From Slackia equolifaciens (lineage in GTDB: Bacteria > Actinomycetota > Coriobacteriia > Coriobacteriales > Eggerthellaceae), in assembly GCF_003725995.1 (NCBI RefSeq), contig NZ_QIBX01000008.1, positions 45,975 through 109,974 on the forward strand: 64,000 nucleotides of DNA, written 5' to 3'. This document shows positions 19,715 to 28,300 of the stretch, in pieces (position 1 is the first letter of the stretch; each line of letters begins with the position of its first letter). A model generated the notes under the pieces. The model searched no databases and had not been told where the DNA came from. It was given only the letters and a program-made list of their open reading frames with translations. A program made the position numbers and the translations under genes.

Positions 19715-20127
19715 GGCAAACCTCCATTTCTCAATTGGGACCATGCTCCGCGCATGCAGGCGCAAGCATCTTTCTCTATTCCGCCCGTCGCGCAGACACC
19801 CCTCAAACGAGTGGCGGGCAAACAGGGGGATGGGGAAACGACGCAACGTCGCTTCATTCGAACTGACGCCATCCTACAACGAAAACGACAGCGAGTCCCG
19901 TTTCGCTGCCGTTCCGTAACACCCATGTCAACGTTTTGTCATGCGCCCCATGCTTGGCACATCTCATTTAAAATCATCGGCAATCAAAGGATGGCAATCC
20001 AGGAAGGCCGAGCGCTCTCTGCGTGCCAAGAATGCGGCCTTCCGGGAATGCCGAGGGTCCCCGCGAGCGCCAACCGAGAGCCCCGCGAGCACCAAAGAAT
20101 ATGCTCATCCGAGGCCAGGGCACGCCC
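19715..20127. other. Intergenic region between the TM2 and MFS genes
   Basis: About 410 bases without a supported gene. It includes an imperfect inverted repeat, GGAAGGCC / GGCCTTCC, around 20003-20043. The promoter of the TM2 gene should lie in the left part, but no strong hexamers were recognised. Confidence 0.4.
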
Positions 20128-21348
20128 CTATGCGCGATCAGGAACCTTGCTGAGCAGGACAAAGCCCACAACAAACAGGATCGCCAGCGAGAGAACGCCC
20201 AAGTTGGACATGCCGGTGAGCGCCGTAATAGAGCTGACCAGGAATGTGCCCATAACTGCAGCGTATTTGCCGAAGATATCGAAGAACCCGAAGTATTCGT
20301 TGGCATGCTCCTTAGGCACCAGTTTGCCAAACTCCGAGCGTGAAAGCGCCTGGATTCCGCCCTGGAACAGGCCCACCATGATGGCCAGAATCCAGAACTC
20401 CACGGCGCTTCTCAAGAAGAATGCGCCGAACAGCGTGATGCAGGTGTAGGCAAACACGCCCACCAGCAGCATCTTCTTGGTTCCCACTTTGGCGCCCAGT
20501 CTGCCGTAGATGATGGCCGAGGGAAACGCCACGAACTGCGTGACCAGAAGCGCCAGCACGAGCTGCGTTGAATCGATGCCCAAATCGGTGCCGTAGCTCG
20601 TGGACAGCTTGATGATGGTGTGCACGCCGTCGATATAGAAGAAGAACGCCAGCATGAAATAGCGCAGCGACTTATCGCGCCAAATCTTTTTGAGCGTGCG
20701 GCCCAGCCCCAAGAACGTGTCTTTGAACAGATGCTCCGCGCGTTCCTTGAAGTGCGTCTGGTGCACGTTGCGAAACACAGGCACCGTGAACGCCACCCAC
20801 CAGATAGCCGTGATGGCGAATGCGATCTTCATACCGGTTGCCATATCGATGCCCACGACGCTTCCGCCCAGTACAATGCCCAAACACGCGATGAACGGCA
20901 CGCAGCTTCCGATGTAGCCCCATGCATAGCCCTGGCTGGAAATCTCATCGTAGCGCTCGTCGGTGGTGGCATCCACCAGCAGCGCGTCGTAGAACACCAT
21001 AGACGAATTGAGCGCAATGGACGCGATTACGTAAATGATGAGGAAAGGCAGCGCCTCGACGGTAAGGCCCAGACAGCAGCAAGCTACGGCACCCGTGCCC
21101 ACGCAGCCCACGAGGAACTTCTTCTTCATGTGACGCAAATCGGCGAGACTTCCCAGAATGGGCATGAGCAACGCGATGACCAGCGATGCCACCGTTTCGG
21201 CATAGCCCCAAGCAACCACCACGCTGCCTGTTGCGATAGAGCTGAAATACACGGGGATGAGCGCTGTGGAAAGCAGGACAAAAGCCGAATTACCCACATC
21301 GTACATAATCCAGCTTTTCTCCTGCTTGGTCATTTTCTGCCGAGCCAT
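20128..21348 (-). CDS. MFS transporter, UMF1 (Atg22-like) family
   Basis: This 406-aa, roughly 12-helix permease opens with the UMF1-family signature region (EKSWIMYDVGNSAFVLLSTALIPVYF split over helix 1). Later hydrophobic segments and loops (SLADLRHMKKK, GRLGAKVGTKK) match MFS inter-helix motifs. Related proteins are putative effluxers of small metabolites, and the substrate here is unknown. Start 21348 (MARQKMTKQEK) follows GAGGATAT. The gene is divergent from the phospholipase-like gene at 21678. Confidence 0.85.
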   Translation of the reverse strand: MARQKMTKQEKSWIMYDVGNSAFVLLSTALIPVYFSSIATGSVVVAWGYAETVASLVIALLMPILGSLADLRHMKKKFLVGCVGTGAVACCCLGLTVEALPFLIIYVIASIALNSSMVFYDALLVDATTDERYDEISSQGYAWGYIGSCVPFIACLGIVLGGSVVGIDMATGMKIAFAITAIWWVAFTVPVFRNVHQTHFKERAEHLFKDTFLGLGRTLKKIWRDKSLRYFMLAFFFYIDGVHTIIKLSTSYGTDLGIDSTQLVLALLVTQFVAFPSAIIYGRLGAKVGTKKMLLVGVFAYTCITLFGAFFLRSAVEFWILAIMVGLFQGGIQALSRSEFGKLVPKEHANEYFGFFDIFGKYAAVMGTFLVSSITALTGMSNLGVLSLAILFVVGFVLLSKVPDRA

Positions 21349-21677
21349 ATATCCTCTTTCTTTGTTTGCGAATCCTTGGCAAAACTGCCGCAGCAGATTG
21401 TATATCATGTGCGCAAAGCCAGACAGCTGACCGCGCTCCGCCTTGTCAAATCAAGGCAAAGTGTGTGCAATGCGCAACGCCCAGGCGTCATAAGCTTGCC
21501 GACAATACGGCTATAGGCTGAGCGGAGTCAGCGGAGGCGATTCGGACAAGCGTGTTTGAGCCGAGAGAAGCGCAGCGTGATTTGCACGTGAACGACGATC
21601 GAAGCCGAGCTCGCCGCATGAATCGCTCGCAGCGTCGAGTTGAACGCCGGCCGAAAAGCCAGCGGAAAGGACCCCAT
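21349..21677. other. Divergent intergenic region between the MFS and phospholipase-like genes
   Basis: About 330 bases that should hold two divergent promoters. No clear -35/-10 pair or operator could be assigned by eye. A frame open from 21552 is in phase with the downstream gene, but its residues lack any family signature. Confidence 0.35.
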
Positions 21678-22664
21678 ATGCCCGCGATTATCACCCACGA
21701 CTTTTTCGGACGCGACATGTACGAGAGCGCCAAGGAACTCATTGGCACGCAAGAGGAGGAACTCCGGGCGTTTCTGCTGGGCAATCAAGGCCCCGACCCT
21801 CTGTTCTTCCTGGTCATAACCCCGCGCGCGCGGTTCAAAAACGCATTGAAAATCGGCAGCCTTATGCATAGGCTCGACCCGGCGGCGCTGCTCGTCGCGC
21901 TCAAGGAAGGCCTTGAGGCGCTCGAGGATGACGAGCAGGGCGTCGGCCGTGCGTTTCTCGCCGGATTTCTTTGTCACTACCTGCTCGACCGCAACATGCA
22001 CCCATTCGTCTACAGCCAGCAATACGCGCTGTGCGACGCGGGCATCGAGGGGCTTACGCGCAAGAACGGCAACGACGTGCACGCCGAGATTGAGCGCGAG
22101 TTTGACGAGATGATCCTGTTCAAGAAGACGGGGCGCACCGTGCGCACGTTCAAGCCGTACCGCGATATCCTCCAGGCAAACGATGCCACGCTCGCAGCTT
22201 TGAGCAAAATGGTCGAATTCGCATCGATCAAGGCCCTGCGCGTGTTTCCCGCGCCGGACGCGTTTGCCGCTTCGGTCAAAAACTACCGCTTCGCCATGCG
22301 GGCGTTTTACTCCCCGGCGCAGCATCGTGCGAACGTAGTCGCCTTCGCCGAAACGCGCATCCTGCGTCGCGGCGGGTCGTTCTTCAAGGCCATGAGTCAT
22401 CGCGACCGGGCGGAAGCGACGAGTGCCTTTGACAATCGCGAGCACGCAACCTGGGAAAACCCGTTCACCCATGAGGTGCGCACGACCGGCTTCTGGGATA
22501 TTTTCGATGCGACAAAAGCACAGGCGCAAGATGCCCTGCGCGCAATCATGCTGCCTACGTTCGACGTGGCCGCCGCCGAGTTGGTCACGGGCGGCCTCGA
22601 CTTCAGCGGCAGGCCCGCGCCGCTTCGCCCCGACGCCCTGAATCCCAACGCCCCCAACGACTAG
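21678..22664 (+). CDS. Zinc-dependent phospholipase C-like protein
   Basis: This protein resembles the zinc-dependent phospholipase C / S1-P1-like fold: an early His-Asp (ITHDFFGRD, residues 4-12), GNQGPDPLFF (about 35-44) and a metal-ligand helix (FLCHYLLDRNMHPFVY, about 98-113). No signal peptide is evident, so it may be cytoplasmic. Family members hydrolyse phosphoesters, and the substrate is unknown. ATG 21678 follows GAAAGGA. It is 328 aa and probably co-transcribed with the UPF0126 gene 12 nt downstream. Confidence 0.8.
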   Translation: MPAIITHDFFGRDMYESAKELIGTQEEELRAFLLGNQGPDPLFFLVITPRARFKNALKIGSLMHRLDPAALLVALKEGLEALEDDEQGVGRAFLAGFLCHYLLDRNMHPFVYSQQYALCDAGIEGLTRKNGNDVHAEIEREFDEMILFKKTGRTVRTFKPYRDILQANDATLAALSKMVEFASIKALRVFPAPDAFAASVKNYRFAMRAFYSPAQHRANVVAFAETRILRRGGSFFKAMSHRDRAEATSAFDNREHATWENPFTHEVRTTGFWDIFDATKAQAQDALRAIMLPTFDVAAAELVTGGLDFSGRPAPLRPDALNPNAPND

Positions 22665-22676
22665 ACGAGGAAACCC

Positions 22677-23498
22677 ATGCTGGAAAGCGTTTTGCCCATA
22701 CCGTTTTGGCTGGAGTTCGCCGGAGCCTTGTCGGGCGGGCTTGCCGGAGGCATTGCGGCAGCGCGGGCGCGCTACGACGTGTTCGGGGCGACGGTCATCG
22801 CTATCGTCACCGGCCTGGGCGGCGGCATCATGCGCGACATCCTGCTGCAGGACTACGGCATCTACGCCTTCCAGCATCCCGTGCTCATCCTCGCGTGCGC
22901 CGCGGCAGGCGTGGCCGTGTTCTACTTTCACAAACTCGCCGATGCCTTCGACTGGCTCATGGACCTGCTCGACAACCTTTCGGTGGGCCTGTGGGCCGTG
23001 GTATCGGTGGGCAAGGGGCTTTCGGCAGGCGTGGGCATCATTCCCTCCATCATCCTGGGCACCATCACCGCTGTCGGAGGAGGAGTAATACGCGACGTGC
23101 TCATGGTGCGCCCGCCCCTCACGTTCCAGGCGGGTACGCTCTATGGCACAGCTTCGCTCGTCGGCTCGACCGCCTATGCCCTGATGAGGCAAAATGATGT
23201 GCTGGGCAGCTACGCGGCAATCACCTGCGTGGTGCTCGTGCTAGCGCTGCGCTATGCCTCGCTCGCCTTTGGCTGGCGCACGAAACCCGCGGAGGATTAC
23301 AGCGACAAGGTGATCGCGCCCGTCAAAAAGGCCGCGCACGTGGCGGCGCGGCCTATGAAAAAAGTCATCCATCCGGTGAAGGACGCCGTGGTTGATCCCG
23401 TGAAAGAAGCGGTAGTCGACCCGGTGCGCGAGGCTGCAAAGCGTCGCGGGCATCGTCACGACGAGCACGATGCCGGCCATAAGAGCGACGGAAAATAA
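22677..23498 (+). CDS. UPF0126/TRIC-like membrane protein (YicG-type)
   Basis: This integral membrane protein carries the duplicated UPF0126 domain, with paired glycine motifs GLGGGIMRDILL (about residues 44-55) and AVGGGVIRDVLM (about 130-141) and about 7 hydrophobic helices in the first 205 residues. Proteins of this group are prokaryotic TRIC-like cation channels or glycine-related transporters, depending on the annotation source. The C-terminal about 60 residues are an unusual charged tail with repeated DPVKEAV units and a His-rich end. The gene starts 12 nt after the preceding stop. Confidence 0.85.
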   Translation: MLESVLPIPFWLEFAGALSGGLAGGIAAARARYDVFGATVIAIVTGLGGGIMRDILLQDYGIYAFQHPVLILACAAAGVAVFYFHKLADAFDWLMDLLDNLSVGLWAVVSVGKGLSAGVGIIPSIILGTITAVGGGVIRDVLMVRPPLTFQAGTLYGTASLVGSTAYALMRQNDVLGSYAAITCVVLVLALRYASLAFGWRTKPAEDYSDKVIAPVKKAAHVAARPMKKVIHPVKDAVVDPVKEAVVDPVREAAKRRGHRHDEHDAGHKSDGK

Positions 23499-23523
23499 AG
23501 GCGCACGCTTCGTCGAATCAAGG

Positions 23524-23964
23524 CTATTCGGCAGAGACGCAGCTTTCGTACACGCGGTCAAGAAGGCCTATCAGCAGTTCTTCCTCTTTGGCCGAAAGGT
23601 CGCCGCGCACCGTGAGGGCGGCGCGCTCTGCGGGAGGTTGGACCTCGGCAAGAAGATCGCGGGCCTTTTCGGTCATGGCAATCACATTCACGCGCCGATC
23701 CGACTCGTCGGGCTCGCGCACTACCAGACCCATCGTTTCCATCTTGTCGATGGAGCGGGTGACCGTCGCGGGCTCACGATGCAGATACGTTGCAAGCTGC
23801 CGTTGAGAGAGCGATCCGTACCGATCAAGAAACACGAGAGCGTTCCATTGAATGGGAGTGATTCCGTACGGAGCGAACTCCTTCGCGAGCACCTGCGTAA
23901 CCACGCATTGCGTGCGAAAGATACGATAACCTAGAAAGTCATCGTGATGCTGCTCTTTGCGCAT
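23524..23964 (-). CDS. MarR-family transcriptional regulator
   Basis: This 146-aa winged-helix regulator has helices matching MarR: ITPIQWNALVFLDRYGSLSQ, RQLATYLHREPATVTRSIDKMETMGLV, and the wing EPDESDRRVNVIAMTEKA. It probably binds DNA as a dimer and responds to a small ligand. Its stop lies 26 nt from the convergent UPF0126 stop, and its own start is 31 nt from the stop of the HD-domain gene upstream. It may therefore share an operon with that gene. Confidence 0.9.
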   Translation of the reverse strand: MRKEQHHDDFLGYRIFRTQCVVTQVLAKEFAPYGITPIQWNALVFLDRYGSLSQRQLATYLHREPATVTRSIDKMETMGLVVREPDESDRRVNVIAMTEKARDLLAEVQPPAERAALTVRGDLSAKEEELLIGLLDRVYESCVSAE

Positions 23965-23995
23965 CTCTGTCGCCGTTCCTTTCGTAAGACGAACG

Positions 23996-24598
23996 CTATT
24001 CCGCCGGCACGAACGTATCGCGGTCGGGAGCGAACGAGCGCATGGCGTCGATGGTGCGCTGGAACAGATCGTTCAGATCCCAGCCCAGCATCTCGGCGCC
24101 CTCGCGAATCACGTCGCGCGAGCAGCCAGCAGCGAAGCTCTTGTCCTTGAACTTCTTCTTCAGCGACTTAACCTCAAAATCCATGACGCTCTTGCTAGGA
24201 CGCATGATAATTGCCGCGCCGATGAGACCGGTGAGCTCATCGCACGCATACAGGATCTTCTCCATCTGATGCTCCGGCGCGGGAAGGTCGGGGTTGATCG
24301 TGGTGGCATGGCTCTGAATGGCGCGAATGAGCTCGGGCGTGCCACCTGCCGCCTCGATCAGTGGCTTCGCATATACCGTGTGGTTCTCGGGGTCATCCAG
24401 GTGCTCCTCCCAGTCAAGATCGTGCAGCAGGCCCACGATGCCCCAAAACTCCTCGTTCTCAGGATCGAACTCACGCGCGAAATAGCGCATGACGCCCTCG
24501 ACCGTCTGACCGTGCTCGATATGGAACGGATCCTTGTTGTGCTCATTGAGCAGCGCGAATGCGGCATCGCGCGCAATGCCCGCCTCAAGTGTTGCCAT
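23996..24598 (-). CDS. HD-domain hydrolase
   Basis: This 200-aa HD-superfamily metal-dependent phosphohydrolase has HIEHGQTV (about residues 26-33), GLLHDLDWEE (about 57-66, the HD pair), QSHATT and a later DEL. The family includes nucleotidases, and this short form is usually annotated only as HD hydrolase. GGAGTCTCC-type sequence precedes the ATG at 24598. It is the first gene of a probable two-gene unit with the MarR regulator. Confidence 0.85.
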   Translation of the reverse strand: MATLEAGIARDAAFALLNEHNKDPFHIEHGQTVEGVMRYFAREFDPENEEFWGIVGLLHDLDWEEHLDDPENHTVYAKPLIEAAGGTPELIRAIQSHATTINPDLPAPEHQMEKILYACDELTGLIGAAIIMRPSKSVMDFEVKSLKKKFKDKSFAAGCSRDVIREGAEMLGWDLNDLFQRTIDAMRSFAPDRDTFVPAE

Positions 24599-25094
24599 GG
24601 GGAGTCTCCTTCTTCGATTGGCTTTATCCCATTATAGTGCCAAAGCGTCAAACGGCGGCAACGTCATGCGAACAACCGCACGAAAACAGCCGATTGCCCC
24701 TAGCGATTCCCCAATAGGAAAGGACGTCATTTTGACAATCTCGCCATTTTGACACCGTTTTCTCAATCGGGAGCGCGGATGTTTTCGTGGTCGGAATGAC
24801 GGGATTTCTTCAAAATGCAGGGGCACGGAAGGCAGAAGCCGAGCGATGCCAGAACAAAGAACGTCATTTTGACGGTGCCCTGTATCGATTCGAGCAATTT
24901 CAGCGTCAACATGACGTCCTTTGCTGAGGACGCGAATGCGGGTGGCGGATGAGTGGCTGCCGCGAGCCGCGGGCAGGCATGACGAGCGAGCCACGACCGC
25001 GCGAGCGATGAATGGGTAGGCAGTCGAAAAGTCAAATGGGGATGCCGAGCAAGCTGTAGGCCGTGCGAGCAGCAAGCGGCAAACAGCGAGCAGC
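24599..25094. other. Gene-free region with GTCATTTTGAC repeats
   Basis: About 500 bases contain no supported gene. They hold a set of related GTCATTTTGAC-like motifs arranged as direct and inverted copies (separate entry). The right part is GC-rich and unremarkable. Confidence 0.5.
24719..24922. repeat. 204-bp element bounded by 18-bp inverted repeats
   Basis: The arm AAAGGACGTCATTTTGAC (24719-24736) matches the reverse complement of 24905-24922 at 17 of 18 positions. Two more CATTTTGAC motifs lie inside, near 24743 and 24863. It could be a MITE-like element or a repetitive extragenic sequence. Confidence 0.5.
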
Positions 25095-26048
25095 CTACAG
25101 CGCGAATCCCGCGATGGTAAGCAGCAAGCCCACCGCCACACCGATTAAAAGCAGGATGCCCACGATAGCGAAGTTGCGCCCCATGGGACGATTGGTGCGG
25201 AACAAGACCAGCAATCCCACGCCCGCGCTCACCAGCAGGCCGCCCATCATCGCGCCCGCACCGAGCGTGCCGCCCAAATAAAGCTCGGTGATTGCCACCG
25301 ATGCCGCGCAGTTGGGAATAAGTCCCACCAGACACGATGCCACAACGGAAACCACGGGGTTGCCCGCCATGAAGCCCGCCAGCGCATCCTCGCCGATCGA
25401 ATCGATGGCGATCTCGAGCAGCAGCGTCACGACGAACACAAACAGCGTGACCTGCAGCGTATGCACGAGGGCACTGCGCACGATAGAGCTGCGCGCATGG
25501 TCATGCTCATGCTCCGCGTCATGCTCGAAGTCGTAGGCGAGTTCGGGATCGGCCTTGCAGGCGGCGCAGTCGCCGTTGCAATGGCAGCGGTCGCGCTCGC
25601 ACAGCTCGTGGATGCGCAGCTTCTCATAGGCATGGTGGCGCACGCGCAGCACGGCATCGATGGCGAAACCTGCGGCCATGCCGATCACCACCTTGATGCC
25701 CAGAATCTTCAGCACCAGGTCAAAAGGCGCCTGCTCGGCGATGAGGATGGGCAGCATCTCGTCGCTCGTGGAGAGGAACACCGCGATCAGCGTGCCGAGC
25801 GACACCACGCGCGCGGCATAGAGCGTCGCGGCCGCCGTGGAAAAGCCGCACTGCGGCACCACGCCCAGAATTGCGCCGATGAACGGCCCTGCCACGCCCG
25901 CGCGACGCACGGCCTCTTCGCTCCTTTCGCCCGCATGGTGCTCAAGCGCCTCCATGGCGAGATAGGTCACGAACAGAAACGGTATGAGTTTGAGCGTATC
26001 GAAGAACGCATGCTCGAGTGCATGTTCCAAAATATGAAGCAGTTCCAT
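25095..26048 (-). CDS. Putative 10-TM heavy-metal/manganese exporter (ArsP_2-type)
   Basis: This 317-aa polytopic membrane protein resembles the ArsP_2 (putative 10TM heavy-metal exporter) group, annotated variously as arsenic efflux or putative manganese transporter. Two similar halves are visible: GVVPQCGFSTAAATLYAARV in the first and GLIPNCAASVAITELYLGG in the second, each with a conserved cysteine in P-Q/N-C. A His/Cys/Asp/Glu-rich central loop (CERDRCHCNGDCAACKAD...HDAEHEHDH, about residues 150-187) probably binds metal. Upstream inverted repeats may be operator sites. The ion is not determinable from sequence. Confidence 0.8.
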   Translation of the reverse strand: MELLHILEHALEHAFFDTLKLIPFLFVTYLAMEALEHHAGERSEEAVRRAGVAGPFIGAILGVVPQCGFSTAAATLYAARVVSLGTLIAVFLSTSDEMLPILIAEQAPFDLVLKILGIKVVIGMAAGFAIDAVLRVRHHAYEKLRIHELCERDRCHCNGDCAACKADPELAYDFEHDAEHEHDHARSSIVRSALVHTLQVTLFVFVVTLLLEIAIDSIGEDALAGFMAGNPVVSVVASCLVGLIPNCAASVAITELYLGGTLGAGAMMGGLLVSAGVGLLVLFRTNRPMGRNFAIVGILLLIGVAVGLLLTIAGFAL

Positions 26049-26381
26049 CGCGGTATATCTAGCCTTTCATTGGCAAAAGCGAAACCTTATTTTCTCGCCT
26101 GCAGCGGCGAGGAGGATGCCCGCTGCACATCTCTGCACGTTAGCGTTCGTCGCTGTTACAGCAAAGCCCAAAATGCTCGCTAACAGCGAAGTTCGCGCGC
26201 CGTCCATGAGATTCGCGGGTCGAAGCATCTGTAATACCACATTGAAACGTTAACCATGGCAAACTTACGCAATATACACACCCCGCCTAGAACCCGTGCA
26301 ATATTGAGCAACCGGCACCATGCTAACACCCCGCAAGGCGCGGGCGGGTTCGCCCTCACCGCATCCGTCTGCAGACTTGGC
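26049..26381. other. Upstream region of the metal exporter gene
   Basis: About 330 non-coding bases between the rsgA stop and the exporter start. They contain nested inverted repeats (separate entry). No manganese riboswitch consensus was found. Confidence 0.4.
26139..26189. promoter_or_regulatory. Inverted repeats upstream of the metal exporter
   Basis: TCGCTGTTA (26150-26158) pairs with TAACAGCGA (26181-26189), and GTTAGCG (26139-26145) with CGCTAAC (26178-26184). They lie about 90-140 nt upstream of the exporter start and could bind a metalloregulator. Confidence 0.35.
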
Positions 26382-27350
26382 CTATCCCTTGCGGCGGCGA
26401 GGGTGTCCACGGCGCGACTTGATGCGCTGCGCCTCTTCGTTGCGGCGGCGCAGCTCGTCGGATTCGTCGCGCAGGCGAATGTAGCTTTCTAGACGCTCCG
26501 GCGCCAGCTCGCCCGCCTCCACTGCCGCACGAACGGCGCATCCCGGCTCGCTTTCGTGCTTGCAATCTCGGAACTTGCACTGAGCGGCCAGCGCGTCAAT
26601 GTCGGAAAACGCGGTGCGCATGCCCTCGTCGGCATCCCATAGCGCAAGACCGCGCACTCCCGGCATGTCCACCACGCAACCCGCACCCGGAATCGGCACC
26701 ATCTCGCGCGAGACGGTGGTATGGCGGCCGCGCCCGTCGGTCTTGCGCACGGCACCCGTCGCCTGCACCTCTTCACCAACCAGAAGGTTCACTAGGCTCG
26801 ACTTGCCCACGCCGCTTTTTCCCAGAAGAATGGCAACCTCGCCCTGCGGCAGGCGTTCGCGCACCGCCTCCACGCTTGTCGGATCCTCGGCGGATACGAC
26901 CAGAACCTCGGTGCCCTGGGCGACGCGGCTCACCAGGTCTTTGGCGCGCGCTAAGTCATCGGGACTTTCCGCCAGATCAGCTTTGGTCAAAAGCACAACA
27001 ACCTCTGCGCCGCTCTCGTGAGCCAGCACCAATTCGCGCTCCAGGCGACGAATATTGAGGCCCACCAGCGGCTCCGCGACAAACACCTTGTCGAAATTCG
27101 CCGCAAGCACCTGGGCAGCCACGCGCTCGGTTGGGTCCTTGCGCACAAAGGCGCGGCGGCGCGGCAAGACCTCCTCGATAATGCCCTTGTCATGCCCCTC
27201 CGGAGCGCTCACCTCAACCACATCGCCGGTAGTGGCGCGCACGTCGGCTCCTTTCACCAGGGCCGTTGCATGCTCGCAGCGCACCTCGCGCCCGTCGGCG
27301 ACGCGTACCAGCGGGTACCCCCTATCGAGCTTCACAACCACACCGCGCAT
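26382..27350 (-). CDS. rsgA: Ribosome small subunit-dependent GTPase RsgA
   Basis: This circularly permuted GTPase assists late maturation of the 30S subunit. An N-terminal OB-fold is followed by G4 (LLTKAD), then VVSAED, G1 (GKSGVGKSSLVN), G2 region GRGRHTT and G3 (DMPGVRGL). The C-terminal zinc-binding region is CKFRDCKHESEPGC. It is 322 aa, normal for the family. Start 27350 (MRGVVVKLDRG) has AAAGGGG upstream; a longer frame would add a low-complexity leader. It follows the OB-like exported protein gene at a 77-nt gap on the same strand. Confidence 0.93.
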   Translation of the reverse strand: MRGVVVKLDRGYPLVRVADGREVRCEHATALVKGADVRATTGDVVEVSAPEGHDKGIIEEVLPRRRAFVRKDPTERVAAQVLAANFDKVFVAEPLVGLNIRRLERELVLAHESGAEVVVLLTKADLAESPDDLARAKDLVSRVAQGTEVLVVSAEDPTSVEAVRERLPQGEVAILLGKSGVGKSSLVNLLVGEEVQATGAVRKTDGRGRHTTVSREMVPIPGAGCVVDMPGVRGLALWDADEGMRTAFSDIDALAAQCKFRDCKHESEPGCAVRAAVEAGELAPERLESYIRLRDESDELRRRNEEAQRIKSRRGHPRRRKG

Positions 27351-27427
27351 CAACGCGCCCCTTTCGTCTTTCGAGCCTTCACCCCGTCGGCCGCCTCCGC
27401 TGCCGCTTCCGGCAGCCAAGCGAGCCC

Positions 27428-28300
27428 CTACCTTGAGCGCTCCTTGATGCGCCACCCTGCCAGCATGCATACCAGCCCGATAACGAGCGCCACCACGCCG
27501 GGGACGAAATCCTCGGGTTCGAATTCATCGGGATGCACGCTACCTTGCTTGAGAACGGTCACCACATCGGCATGAATGTCGCTTTCGCCTTCGTGCTCCT
27601 GGCACGTCAAGTGGAACGTGCCCTGCACGCGCAGGGTAGCCCCCGTTTTGCCGTACGCGCCGTATGTGCCGATCTTTTCGGCGTTTTCCCTGGTCATGAT
27701 CACCGTGACCGAAGTTCCCGAAGACTCCTCGTACAGCGTCACGCGCACCATACCCGAATTTTCTCCCACGTTCATGAGCGGCGCGATGGCCTCGCCCACC
27801 GCTTCGCCTGTCACCTGGACGGTTTGGCCGTCGTAATAGGCATCGGCGCCGGCAAGGTCGGCGATGGCGGCGTCATAGAGAAACGACGTGTCAGACACCT
27901 GGCCCTCGTTGATGAGGTTGCCCTCGGCATCAAGCGGTTCAGGCGTCGAGCTTTCGGAGGAGGCGCCCCCCTCGTTCGTGCCGTCGGAGGCTTGCGAGGC
28001 GTTCCCGGCGCTGGTTGCGCCGGAATCTTGGGCCCTCTCATTCCGCTCGCTCTGATTGGCGGCATCTCGCTGGACGACGGAGCCCCTCTTGGACGCATCG
28101 CCCTGGTCGGCGGCATCATCCTGGTTTTCGCCGTCGTTTTGGCCCTCAGCGCTTTCCTGCGTGACGGCATCTCCCGCCGCAGCGTCATCCTGCGCCCATG
28201 CGGGAAAGCAGAACGCGCACAGGAACACGGCAAGCGCGCCGACAACAAGGGCGGCGCACGAGCAAAGGCGGCGCGTCAAGCTCGCAATCCTATCGCTCAT
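27428..28300 (-). CDS. Exported, membrane-anchored protein with an OB-like domain (function unknown)
   Basis: This 290-aa protein has an N-terminal signal peptide (hydrophobic residues about 13-35, ending near AWAQ). A charged low-complexity linker rich in Ala/Asp/Gln/Asn spans about 36-130. A compact domain (YYDGQTVQVTGEAVGEAI...YGKTGATLRVQGTFH) resembles small OB-fold domains. A C-terminal helix (VPGVVALVIGLVCMLAGW) is followed by basic residues. The globular part is probably extracytoplasmic. It overlaps the trkH stop by 11 nt and precedes rsgA, so the three genes likely form one transcript. The function is not known. Confidence 0.7.
   Translation of the reverse strand: MSDRIASLTRRLCSCAALVVGALAVFLCAFCFPAWAQDDAAAGDAVTQESAEGQNDGENQDDAADQGDASKRGSVVQRDAANQSERNERAQDSGATSAGNASQASDGTNEGGASSESSTPEPLDAEGNLINEGQVSDTSFLYDAAIADLAGADAYYDGQTVQVTGEAVGEAIAPLMNVGENSGMVRVTLYEESSGTSVTVIMTRENAEKIGTYGAYGKTGATLRVQGTFHLTCQEHEGESDIHADVVTVLKQGSVHPDEFEPEDFVPGVVALVIGLVCMLAGWRIKERSR

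Noticed and set aside
26049..26381. Manganese (yybP-ykoY) riboswitch upstream of the metal exporter
   Set aside because: No conserved GGGGAGUA-type core was seen, only short inverted repeats.
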